Origin: Paraglaciecola sp. L3A3
GTDB lineage: Bacteria; Pseudomonadota; Gammaproteobacteria; Enterobacterales; Alteromonadaceae
Assembly (NCBI RefSeq): GCF_009796765.1
Contig: NZ_CP047023.1
Coordinates: 3,517,501-3,581,500, forward strand
Length of the DNA: 64,000 bases
Direction of reading: 5' to 3'
Each line of letters begins with the position of its first letter. Positions within the stretch are counted from its first letter, which is position 1. This document shows positions 8,277 through 16,525 of the stretch, piece after piece. Under the pieces are notes generated by a model. That model made no database searches. It had not been told where the DNA came from and saw only the letters and a list, made by a program, of their open reading frames with translations. The position numbers were made by a program, and so were the translations under genes.

Positions 8277-9632
8277 TTACACATAGCCACTATTCAATTT
8301 AGCCAGTAAATTAGAAGGGGCGATATAAATTAGAGTTTTACCATCCTTAGTGGTAAGAAACAGCTTTAGTTCGGCTAATTTTGCTAGATATGTTCTAGCC
8401 GTATTGGCTGAAATACTATAGGAATTAGACACCTCTTTCGCACTAAATATCCTTCCTGGCTCTTTGACCGCTTTTTTAATTAAATCTTTTTGAATAAAAT
8501 TAAGTTTATTACCCCAAGTAGTTTTATCTAATATCTCAGCAATTTTCTTAAATTCATGACTTTTATTACCCAAATACGTTTTCAGCTCTTCAAAAGCATT
8601 CAGAATAATATCCAATTGGAAGTAAATAAAATAAGTTAAATCATTAGCGTCCTTTTCAGTATAAATGTAAGACAAACCATACTCCTTTGGTTTCTCTTTT
8701 AGTAATTTGCTAATAGATACATATTTGAACAGGGTATATTCACTTTTAAGCATAAACCAATAAAACAGTGCTCTTGCTGTTCTACCATTCCCATCTCTAA
8801 AGGGGTGTTCATAACCCAACATAAAATGAAGTATTATTGCTTTAATTATAGGGTGTACAAAATCACAACCGTTTAAACCTGTATGTTCTGCATTAGCAAA
8901 ATCACATAACGTCTGTAGCCTTTCATTAAGTAAATCAAAATGTGGTGGTTGATGAGCGATATTGCCACCACCATCTTCAATGTAAATATCGTTACCTTCT
9001 CTAAACTCGCCTGGAACCACATTGTTTTCGGTTGTTCCAGTGGTCGCTATTCTATGAAATTCTAAAATCAGATCTAAGCTTAATTTTTCTTTTTTGTTTT
9101 GCTCAGCGAACCTCAAAAGAAGATAATTATTTAATATCATTCTCTCATCTTCATCCATAGGCTCCCTTTCATCTTCTAACATTTTTTTAGCTACTTCACG
9201 AGTGGTAGAGGCCCCTTCAAGTTGGGCACTTGTGATAGCCTCTTCCATTATTAAAGACGATACTAAGAATTTACTTTGCAAGTTATCACTGGCCGCAGAA
9301 TCAGATACCGCACCGACATTCCCACCGGCGATTTTTACTAGCTGATACAACAAAGCTTCCATTGAATGAGGCGTACAGTATAAAAAAGGGTTGCCCTGTT
9401 CGTCTAAAATAGGCAAAGCCTTGTACTGAGACATTCTTTTAAACTTTACCGTTTTCCAAATACTCTCAGCATCATTTTTAGGGACTCGCCACTTAAGTTG
9501 ACTCCAGTGAAGGTATCTCCCTTCATCATCAGTTACATCATATTTATTCAGAAAGGGCGTTATAGCTTGAAAGTCTTCAGGAATACTTAACTTAGGCGCT
9601 TTTTCCACTATCGCTTTAGCCACATTATTCAC
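8277..9632 (-). CDS. Fic family protein, probable self-inhibited AMPylase
   Basis: Fic proteins move AMP (or another nucleotide phosphate) onto hydroxyl groups of target proteins. The core motif HPFRDGNGRTAR is complete at residues 276-287, with the catalytic histidine first. An inhibitory helix motif of the S-x-x-x-E-G type (SAQLEG, residues 135-140) lies before the Fic core, so this is a class II enzyme that blocks its own ATP site. The C-terminal 70 residues (AKEVSNSYSISANTARTYL) look like a winged-helix DNA-binding or regulatory domain. It is a single gene between repeat-rich spacers, with no toxin or antitoxin partner next to it. The target protein is unknown. Confidence 0.9.
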   Translation of the reverse strand: MNNVAKAIVEKAPKLSIPEDFQAITPFLNKYDVTDDEGRYLHWSQLKWRVPKNDAESIWKTVKFKRMSQYKALPILDEQGNPFLYCTPHSMEALLYQLVKIAGGNVGAVSDSAASDNLQSKFLVSSLIMEEAITSAQLEGASTTREVAKKMLEDEREPMDEDERMILNNYLLLRFAEQNKKEKLSLDLILEFHRIATTGTTENNVVPGEFREGNDIYIEDGGGNIAHQPPHFDLLNERLQTLCDFANAEHTGLNGCDFVHPIIKAIILHFMLGYEHPFRDGNGRTARALFYWFMLKSEYTLFKYVSISKLLKEKPKEYGLSYIYTEKDANDLTYFIYFQLDIILNAFEELKTYLGNKSHEFKKIAEILDKTTWGNKLNFIQKDLIKKAVKEPGRIFSAKEVSNSYSISANTARTYLAKLAELKLFLTTKDGKTLIYIAPSNLLAKLNSGYV

Positions 9633-9743
9633 TTTTAATTTATTTAGTTTATATGAAATTTAGTATGTCACATCAAACATTAAACGCAAATTTTTATTTT
9701 TGAGTTTAAACGTATTAATTAAAATAATTTGAGAGTTTCAGTG

Positions 9744-9771
9744 TTAGGCTCAGCCAAAAAGCTGAGCCTAA
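9744..9771 (-). terminator. Hairpin after the phosphatase cluster
   Basis: An 11-bp perfect stem (TTAGGCTCAGC with GCTGAGCCTAA, loop CAAAAA) lies 12 bases past the stop of the PhoD-like gene and before the Fic gene. It has no T-run after the stem on the minus strand, so it may end transcription weakly or protect the 3' end of the mRNA. Confidence 0.55.
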
Positions 9772-9782
9772 ATGGTACATAC

Positions 9783-10847
9783 TTATAGATTGCTGTGAAG
9801 TTCGATAGATTGCGCCATTTTCACTGTGCCCTGAACATCTTTTATCGACATCTGGAGCTGGGTTTTATTTGCCACCTTGATGTCGATGACACCATAATTG
9901 GCCTTACTATAACTTTGCCCCACTCTATGTTGATTAGGGCTAACATCTTTCCACTCTTCGGTTAAACCTGATGCGGTCATTTCCCATAGAACTTGCTGAT
10001 TTTTACGCTTAACTTTAGTCAGTTCGCTCCAGTGAGTGTCACCACTTACCACCACCAAATTATTCACTTGATATTTATCTAACAAATCTAAAAATTGCTG
10101 TCGCTCTTTGGGGAAATTAGCCCATGACTCCCACCCGGTGAATTCTGGTAAAAGCTGTAAACTTGAGGCCATGATCCTAATATCAGCAGGCTCTTGTAGT
10201 TGCTGCTCTAACCATTGCCATTGGGCTTCACCTAACATAGAAGCTGTGGGATCTTCGCTTGGTTCATATGGGCCCATTTTTTTCGGGGCCTTGTCAGTCA
10301 TATAAGCAGACTTATCGACAGAATTAAGCGGTGTTCTATTCCAGCGTAAGTCTGGCAAAATAATTTGTACACGCATGGGCGCTTTACCAAAGATGTAACT
10401 TGTATATATGCCAGCTTCTCGGGTGCGTCTAATACTGTCTTTAGGCTCTTTAAAATAATCTAACATGATTTGTCGCGATGCTTCTTTTTGTGGATATTCA
10501 GCACCACCGTCGTTCACTCCAAAATCATGATCATCCCAAATCCCCACCATAGGAGTATTTTGCAACATAGTCTGCATACCGGGCTGCTGCCACTGTTTGG
10601 CATATTTGGCTGTTAACACAGCCATATCTTCGGTATCGCCATAAATGTTGTCGCCCAAAAGCACAAATAAATCGGCCTGTTCGGCATTCATGGCTTGCCA
10701 AATGGGTTGCTCTTTATCTTGATGCAAACAAGAGCCAAACACTATTTTGTAATGACTGTTAGTTTGGCTGCTATTCGCATTCGCTGTGCAAACCAATAAC
10801 CCACACAAAAATAAATTGATAGGCCTAAACCTTATTATTTTAAACAT
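9783..10847 (-). CDS. PhoD-like alkaline phosphatase family protein (exported)
   Basis: A 354-residue calcineurin-like metallophosphatase of the PhoD type, likely releasing phosphate from phosphodiesters or monoesters outside the cytoplasm. A signal peptide of about 25 residues is followed by FGSCLHQD, LLGDNIYGD, GIWDDHDFGVND and VVSGDTHWSEL, the metal-binding blocks of this family. The ATG has GAG eight bases upstream. It lies 11 bp behind the phosphodiesterase gene and both follow a TonB-dependent receptor, so phosphate scavenging is the likely job. Expression is probably tied to the Pho-box upstream of the receptor gene. It is shorter than classic PhoD and lacks the N-terminal extension domain. 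Confidence 0.88.
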   Translation of the reverse strand: MFKIIRFRPINLFLCGLLVCTANANSSQTNSHYKIVFGSCLHQDKEQPIWQAMNAEQADLFVLLGDNIYGDTEDMAVLTAKYAKQWQQPGMQTMLQNTPMVGIWDDHDFGVNDGGAEYPQKEASRQIMLDYFKEPKDSIRRTREAGIYTSYIFGKAPMRVQIILPDLRWNRTPLNSVDKSAYMTDKAPKKMGPYEPSEDPTASMLGEAQWQWLEQQLQEPADIRIMASSLQLLPEFTGWESWANFPKERQQFLDLLDKYQVNNLVVVSGDTHWSELTKVKRKNQQVLWEMTASGLTEEWKDVSPNQHRVGQSYSKANYGVIDIKVANKTQLQMSIKDVQGTVKMAQSIELHSNL

Positions 10848-10858
10848 GGTTTTCTCAA

Positions 10859-11980
10859 TTATTTATTGTGAGTAATAGGTAAAGCTTTACCTATGTCTTT
10901 AGCGTAACTTTGGCCATCAATACCTAATAATTGTAAAGCTGTGGCAGCAACTTGATTCAGGTAATAAGGAGGGTTTTTGCTGACTTCGCCCAAGTTTTTC
11001 ACATCAGGGCCCATAGCCGCCAACCAAACTTGATCAGCCCCCACTATGCCTTGAGGAAATTTGTTTAAACCATTTAAATAACCTTTAACTGCTTTAGCAC
11101 TGGCATGATGTTGCCAAGTTTCTGCGTTTTCACCTCGTCCGTGATCGACCGTGATCAATAAATTGGTATTGTTTTTATACTGTGGAATAAGCTGTAACTG
11201 ATGCCATAAGGCTGCGATTAATTTATCACTTCGATTGGCTCCTCTAATGTATTCAGGGTAGTTGCCTTGGTGGGCAAAATCATCGGTTTCACCTAATGCC
11301 AGATAAATCACCTTAGGCGAGTAACTTTTAATATATTCAACAGCAAAACCATGAGTAAAAGCATCTAAGCGCACATTGTGCCAAGGGCTAGGAATTTGTG
11401 TTTGCAACTGATTTAACCACGCGGATTTTTCTGAAAGTTGTGACCATGTAGCTGATTCAAAACCAGCGTTAATCATTAATTTACTTCTATCGCGATTAAT
11501 AATGGCCGGAAAGACATCCCAACTACCAAAAGCAACGACTTTTCCTTGATAACCCTGCTGTTGGTTTAACCATTCAAGAATAGTCACATTGGGATTGGGC
11601 TTGGCTTTATTAGAATCAATTCTAGGGTCTGCCCTACCGGTTAAAATTTCGTTGTAACCAGGGTACGAAAACCATAGTTCATTAGTAACCGACATATTAG
11701 AATTGAGGTCTCGATTGCCAATAATTGCACCTTTTTTAGCAATATCACTCCACAAGAATGGCATTAAATTTGAGCGTTTTTGTTTGTCGTTTTGGCCCGA
11801 AAATTGTTGCTCTAATCCTGTTTTTTGTTTGTCGAACTCGGCTAGGTTAAGCACATCGTCTTGGTAACCACGAAACACTTCTTGCCAACGTAAACCATCG
11901 ATAGAGACAATGACTAAATTGTCTGCGGCATAAACTTTAGCCGTCATTATAACCATCAAAATAATCAGTAAATATTTCAT
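10859..11980 (-). CDS. Type I phosphodiesterase / alkaline-phosphatase-superfamily hydrolase (exported)
   Basis: The protein has a signal peptide ending near KVYA-AD and then the superfamily start NLVIVSIDGLRWQEVF, where an aspartate binds metal. The SYPGYNEILTGRAD segment should hold the nucleophile, and GETDDFAHQG and TVDHGRG supply further metal ligands. This pattern fits nucleotide pyrophosphatase/phosphodiesterase enzymes that split nucleotides or phosphodiesters in the periplasm. It is 373 residues long. A SD-like AGAGAAAC precedes the ATG. A terminator-like hairpin separates it from the upstream receptor gene, so it may depend on read-through or have its own promoter. Confidence 0.85.
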   Translation of the reverse strand: MKYLLIILMVIMTAKVYAADNLVIVSIDGLRWQEVFRGYQDDVLNLAEFDKQKTGLEQQFSGQNDKQKRSNLMPFLWSDIAKKGAIIGNRDLNSNMSVTNELWFSYPGYNEILTGRADPRIDSNKAKPNPNVTILEWLNQQQGYQGKVVAFGSWDVFPAIINRDRSKLMINAGFESATWSQLSEKSAWLNQLQTQIPSPWHNVRLDAFTHGFAVEYIKSYSPKVIYLALGETDDFAHQGNYPEYIRGANRSDKLIAALWHQLQLIPQYKNNTNLLITVDHGRGENAETWQHHASAKAVKGYLNGLNKFPQGIVGADQVWLAAMGPDVKNLGEVSKNPPYYLNQVAATALQLLGIDGQSYAKDIGKALPITHNK

Positions 11981-12002
11981 ATTGTTTCTCTTTTATAAAA
12001 AA

Positions 12003-12032
12003 TAAAAAAGCGAGCATATTTGCTCGCCTTTT
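12003..12032 (-). terminator. Intrinsic terminator between receptor and phosphodiesterase genes
   Basis: A 7-bp stem (GCGAGCA/TGCTCGC, loop TATT, 12010-12027) is flanked by A-rich and T-rich runs on both sides. On the minus strand the stem is followed by TTTTTTATTTTTT, a good intrinsic terminator for the receptor gene. It could act as an attenuator that lowers expression of the two downstream hydrolase genes. Confidence 0.75.
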
Positions 12033-12047
12033 TGTAGATAGTCTAAT

Positions 12048-14477
12048 TTAGAACTGAGCAGTCACGTTTATTGCTGCTGTGCGCGGGGCACCAATCCAAG
12101 CTGATTGTCCAGCAATGCCACCTAAATAACTTTTGTCGAACATGTTATTCACTGTTAAACGAATTTCGAGTCCTTGGATACCTTTCACTGGTGATTGCAC
12201 AGCTACACCTGCATATAAGTCAGTGACTAAATAAGCATCGGCAATTTGCTCATTTGCCGCGTCGATATAACGATCGTCAACCCATTTTGTCGATAAACCT
12301 GCAAAACGCGTGTCTTTTTCCCAATCTAGTGAAACCACAGCCATATTTTCTGGCGAGCCGAATACAGTGTTACCTTTTGGGTAGTCTATCGAACCATCCA
12401 CATACTCAGAATCGTTGGTGGTAAATGAACCATAAGCAGTTAGAGTGTCGGTTAGATTAACCGATAACGACGCTTCAAAACCGGTCGAGTCAATTCCGCC
12501 AACGTTTTCATAGCTGCCATTGGTGCCAACATTATAATTTATTCCTGCTGGCGAATTAGGCGCAATAAAAGTTAAGCGATTATCAAACGAGATACTGTAG
12601 TAGGTTAAACTTGCATTCACATTTTGCGAAACATAACGGAAACCTAAGTCGAAGTTTTCTGCCGATTCAGGTGTCACTGTATCCAGCGTTGAAGCATCAC
12701 GCTCAAGTACTGTGTCTTTAATTGCCGCGAAGTTTTCCGCATAGCCAGCAAACACTTCAAGTCCTTCTACAGGTAAAGGAACCACTACACCGGCACTGAT
12801 TAATATGTCTGAATCTGAAGAAACCGCGGCTGAGTTGCTGGCATCAAAATTATCTTGGCGCTCTAAATCAACTAAGAATTTTTTCGCTCCTAAACGTAAA
12901 GTCGCGAAGCCCATATCAAGTTCATCTTCAAGATAAAGCATAGTCGTTTCAACCGGGAAAGTTCGCTCATATTGAACCCAGTATGGAGTATGGTCAAATT
13001 CATAACTTGAACGTGAATCTAGTATTTTATGCCAGTCTCGTGACTCATCACGGGTGTAGTCTTCGTACCAAATACCACCACGTAAAGTGTTGTCCATGTC
13101 ATTGAACTGAGTGAACCAAGCAAAATCGGCGTTAAAACCAATACGCTCTTTGTTGTAATGCGTATGGCGATATGAACTAACAGGAATGGCTTCCTCTTCA
13201 AAACAGTTAGGATCAGTATGCAAACCACTTGCTTCGTTCTTATCAGACGAGCTTGGGTCATCATTGCTTGTGCCGCCATAAGGGAAAGTTAATGACGCAC
13301 AACTTGAAATATCTCCAAGAGCTAATGACATGCCCTCTTTATCTACATAGCCTATTTGCACTAATTCTCCTTCAGCATCAACTCCAAGTGCAGAGATATT
13401 TTCCATAACACCATATGGCGTACCACCATATACAGTGTTGCCTGATACTAATTCAGAGTGAGGATTACCAACGCCATCGTCAGTTACGTTTACCACATAT
13501 TGAGGCATCCAATCACCACGACCTTCATTTCGGTGATAATAGACATTCGCATTTAATTCAATGTTATCGCCTTTATATTCGGCCGAAACATAACCAAATA
13601 AATTTTCACGCAAGGTTGACCAACCTTGACGGTATACTTGATCAACATATGGAATGCCTGTCCATTCGCCAGTTAAACCATCTGTTTCTGGGTTTTGCTT
13701 AAAGCCATCTAAAGTAACGCGTTGGTAGTTTTCCTCGTGGGTATCATCCCAAGAACCATAAGCAGTGATTTCCACATCTCCTACTAAGCTTACAACCTTG
13801 GCTGCTAAATGATCACGAGCATTTTCGGCCGTACCTGTTATCCAATCACTGTTACGGCTGTTCGATACACTGACCCATGCAAACGTATCTTTAGCAATCT
13901 TGCCTGTATCGTAACGAACAAAAAATTTCTGAGCATCAAAGTTACCTTGTGACCAGCTTACGGTAGTTTGCTCTGTATCATTAGGCGCAATGGTGGTGAA
14001 GTTCAACGTACCACCTAATGCTTCATTTGAACGCGAAGCGATATCTCCCGTACCTTGTGATACTTCAACAGCTGATAAGTTTTCAGTATCGATATAACGG
14101 TTGGCTTTAGCACCACCACCATAGTTTGAGTTACCATTAGCAATACCATCTATTGTGATACCAATTTGTTGTTCGTCTAGGCTTAATTGAAAACCACGCA
14201 TTGACACAGTAGTAGACCAGTCATCAGAACCAAAAGTATCACCCTCATTAATTAATACCCCAGGTAAGTTATCAATAACGGCTAATACACTGGTTAAATT
14301 ACTTTGCTGTTTAACCATTTCATCAGAGGTTAGGTTATTGGCATAAGATACACTTTTACCTACCACAGTAATCGATTCAATTTCTGACTCAGCTTCTTCA
14401 GCATGTACATTTGACAGAAAAAATTGACTAGAAAGTGCGACAGATACCGCTAAGGCGAGTTTAGTTTTGTGTTGCAT
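12048..14477 (-). CDS. TonB-dependent outer membrane receptor
   Basis: An outer-membrane, TonB-energised importer of about 809 residues. A signal peptide ends near NVHA-EE; a TonB-box-like ITVVG stretch follows, then the plug domain (LPGVLINEGD, STTVSMRGF, GDIASRSNEALGGTLNF) and a long beta-barrel ending in VTAQF with the terminal phenylalanine typical of outer membrane proteins. The ATG at 14477 is chosen over 14510 because GGAAAC lies just before it and the signal peptide then has normal form. The substrate is not evident; its neighbours, two phosphoesterases, and a Pho-box suggest organic phosphate compounds. It is not recognisably BtuB in spite of the nearby cobalamin operon. Confidence 0.92.
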   Translation of the reverse strand: MQHKTKLALAVSVALSSQFFLSNVHAEEAESEIESITVVGKSVSYANNLTSDEMVKQQSNLTSVLAVIDNLPGVLINEGDTFGSDDWSTTVSMRGFQLSLDEQQIGITIDGIANGNSNYGGGAKANRYIDTENLSAVEVSQGTGDIASRSNEALGGTLNFTTIAPNDTEQTTVSWSQGNFDAQKFFVRYDTGKIAKDTFAWVSVSNSRNSDWITGTAENARDHLAAKVVSLVGDVEITAYGSWDDTHEENYQRVTLDGFKQNPETDGLTGEWTGIPYVDQVYRQGWSTLRENLFGYVSAEYKGDNIELNANVYYHRNEGRGDWMPQYVVNVTDDGVGNPHSELVSGNTVYGGTPYGVMENISALGVDAEGELVQIGYVDKEGMSLALGDISSCASLTFPYGGTSNDDPSSSDKNEASGLHTDPNCFEEEAIPVSSYRHTHYNKERIGFNADFAWFTQFNDMDNTLRGGIWYEDYTRDESRDWHKILDSRSSYEFDHTPYWVQYERTFPVETTMLYLEDELDMGFATLRLGAKKFLVDLERQDNFDASNSAAVSSDSDILISAGVVVPLPVEGLEVFAGYAENFAAIKDTVLERDASTLDTVTPESAENFDLGFRYVSQNVNASLTYYSISFDNRLTFIAPNSPAGINYNVGTNGSYENVGGIDSTGFEASLSVNLTDTLTAYGSFTTNDSEYVDGSIDYPKGNTVFGSPENMAVVSLDWEKDTRFAGLSTKWVDDRYIDAANEQIADAYLVTDLYAGVAVQSPVKGIQGLEIRLTVNNMFDKSYLGGIAGQSAWIGAPRTAAINVTAQF

Positions 14478-14549
14478 GTGTTTGTTTCCATTAGTTTTTT
14501 TAATGGGCAATAATATGCAACTTTTAGATGAATCTAGTGTGTGTTTTTA

Positions 14550-14567
14550 TTGACAGTTAGATGACGG
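14550..14567 (-). promoter_or_regulatory. Predicted Pho box (PhoB operator)
   Basis: Read on the minus strand, two 7-base half-sites CCGTCAT and CTGTCAA are separated by CTAA. The Pho-box consensus is two CTGTCAT-like repeats with a 4-base AT-rich spacer, so the match differs mainly at one base of the first repeat. It lies 73 bp before the receptor ATG, where a PhoB-activated promoter would be. A further ATGACAG half-site lies at 14607-14613. Confidence 0.65.
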
Positions 14568-14697
14568 TTATAAGACAATAATATGACTACCCTGCTAAAA
14601 CCATGAATGACAGAAAAAGCAAAAGATTTAAAAACCAAATTATTAACCAACAAACACAAAATGAATAAAACGGCTTATTGATGAAAACGCATAGTGG

Positions 14698-15084
14698 TTA
14701 AACATTCACTTTATATTTTAAATCTTGCACTTCATCGCCTGTAATACCACGAAAGCCCCAACAGTGTTTAGGCTGTTCTTTGATGGTGATCTCTATGTCA
14801 ATCGGCGAGATATTCAGTTCTGTTTCGATGTTATGAAACAAAGATTTGATTAAGGCTTTTTTGGTCTCTATTTGCCGGCCTTCCATCATATTAATTTCTA
14901 TCACGGTATAACTATCAGAACGTCCATCAGGGTAATAAAAATCAGACTTATCTAAAGGGATAAATCTGTGTGCCCTTTTGTCTTCGGGCATACCGAGCAC
15001 ATCTTGCATTGATTGATGAATGACATCTGAAAACTTAGCTTTAATTGGGTTTAGGTTTTCTTTAATTCCATATATTACGATCAT
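14698..15084 (-). CDS. Tautomerase family protein
   Basis: A 128-residue protein starting MIVIYGIKENLNPIK, with HRFIPLDKSDFYYP, GRSDSYTVIEINMMEGR and a KALIKSLF helix, the arrangement of the longer tautomerase-superfamily (4-oxalocrotonate tautomerase-like) proteins. The usual catalytic Pro1 is not present after the initiating methionine, so classic tautomerase chemistry is doubtful. It appears to be transcribed alone; the upstream gene on this strand is separate. A conserved family of unknown physiological role is the safest reading. Confidence 0.7.
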   Translation of the reverse strand: MIVIYGIKENLNPIKAKFSDVIHQSMQDVLGMPEDKRAHRFIPLDKSDFYYPDGRSDSYTVIEINMMEGRQIETKKALIKSLFHNIETELNISPIDIEITIKEQPKHCWGFRGITGDEVQDLKYKVNV

Positions 15085-15230
15085 GTTTCACTTTCCTAAC
15101 GATACATTTTTAGAGCCGCTTTCAAGACAGTATAATAGTTACTTATCATTAGCTGCAATACACTCAATTTCTATTTTTGCGCCATTAAAGTGCAAAGCAG
15201 CTTACGTTAAAAACTAGGTACTAAACCCGC

Positions 15231-16481
15231 TTACGGCTTGGCCTTAAAATACCTAACATAATCGACCTTCATACTAGTACCATCTATTTTGTCAGTGACT
15301 GGACCATCCCATTTAATAATGGCTAGGCTCAACCAAATTGGGGTAAGGCTATGAGCTATGTCGTTCTTTTCACGACGAATTTCTTCTCCATCAAAATAGA
15401 AAATCAGTTCATCTTCATTCCACTCTAAACCGTAAGTATGGTATTGCTCAGCAAAGTTAATTGATTTTTTAACATCTAAAGTAGCAATATCTCGCCAACC
15501 TTCTTGCGTTTCATATTGCACTTTAAAATCAGTTATTAGGCCAGACCAACTTTTACCTTTATACAACCAACCATTGATAAATTCGATTTCGGAAATAGTT
15601 TTTGGTTTTTCCCATTCCAGTTCAAACCATTTTTCACCTTCAGCTTGTGCTACCCAACTGCTGCCAATGTTGTTATCTAACAGGTTTGCTAAATTATTTA
15701 ATTTAGAGCCCGTTAACTTTAAGTCTTGGCTTTGCGATAAATTGCTTGTACCCGTGGCTGAGGGATCACTGCCAAAAACATTAAAGTCGCGAATATGAAA
15801 AGGTCTAAAATTATTAGAACTAAAGCGTACTTTAGTGGTAGTTACAGGGATTTCTAACGGATAATTATATTTATGTTTAGCACCGTAAGTAGAAGTTCGC
15901 GAATCAGAAGGGTGGGTATTTTTACCTTGTTCATTTACTGTAATATCGGACCAATTATGAATATTGGTATTCACCTCATTGGGGTAATGGCCTTCATTAA
16001 TATCTATTTCGAACAACTTACCTTTTGGCGGCTGTGTGCCCAGCGGATATGACATTAGCCAAAAAGAATTATTGGTACCATTTGACGCAGCGTATTTATA
16101 TCTGGCTTCATAATAACCGTAACTGAACTGTTCTTTTGTACGAATACTGCCCGATGTCCAGTCTTGTCCTGCGCGCTTTTCTTTTCGGTTAACAAGATAT
16201 AAAGCGCCGTCATTTACTTCAACATTTTCACGCCAACGGCTAGAAAGAATATGATGGCTTGGCCCATGATGAGCATCCCAGCGTTTATCCAGTTCTTTGC
16301 CGCCACTTTCGCCCACATAGTCAAATTCATCATGCCATGCTAATTGCCAGTTAGATGGTTGGAACTTATCCGAGACAACATTAGGTTGAAGATCAACAAG
16401 TGCAACTTGTGATTCATTTTTAGTGGAACCACAACCTATGATCACAGCGGCTGATAAACAACCAATAATCAGTTTTTTCAT
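15231..16481 (-). CDS. GH16 glycoside hydrolase lipoprotein with inserted discoidin-like domain
   Basis: A secreted endo-acting glycanase of family GH16. A lipobox ends at Cys17, so it is likely anchored to the outer membrane. The catalytic motif EIDINE is at residues 158-163 (nucleophile and acid/base glutamates), in a jelly-roll half with WHDEF, WDAHHG and YYEARYKY blocks. Residues about 205-345 look like a F5/8C (discoidin, galactose-binding-like) domain, after which the GH16 fold resumes with YHTYGLEWNEDELIFYFDGEEI. The subfamily and substrate are uncertain: kappa-carrageenan, agar, porphyran or beta-glucan are all possible. It follows the GH9-like gene by about 44 bp and is probably cotranscribed with it. 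Confidence 0.85.
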   Translation of the reverse strand: MKKLIIGCLSAAVIIGCGSTKNESQVALVDLQPNVVSDKFQPSNWQLAWHDEFDYVGESGGKELDKRWDAHHGPSHHILSSRWRENVEVNDGALYLVNRKEKRAGQDWTSGSIRTKEQFSYGYYEARYKYAASNGTNNSFWLMSYPLGTQPPKGKLFEIDINEGHYPNEVNTNIHNWSDITVNEQGKNTHPSDSRTSTYGAKHKYNYPLEIPVTTTKVRFSSNNFRPFHIRDFNVFGSDPSATGTSNLSQSQDLKLTGSKLNNLANLLDNNIGSSWVAQAEGEKWFELEWEKPKTISEIEFINGWLYKGKSWSGLITDFKVQYETQEGWRDIATLDVKKSINFAEQYHTYGLEWNEDELIFYFDGEEIRREKNDIAHSLTPIWLSLAIIKWDGPVTDKIDGTSMKVDYVRYFKAKP

Positions 16482-16525
16482 TTTTATACTCTACCTTTCT
16501 ATATTTTATGATACTTGTGACGCGG

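Noticed and set aside
12048..14477. The TonB-dependent receptor as BtuB, the cobalamin receptor
   Set aside because: It is 4 kb from the cobalamin operon, on the other strand, clustered with phosphoesterases and preceded by a Pho-box instead of a cobalamin riboswitch.
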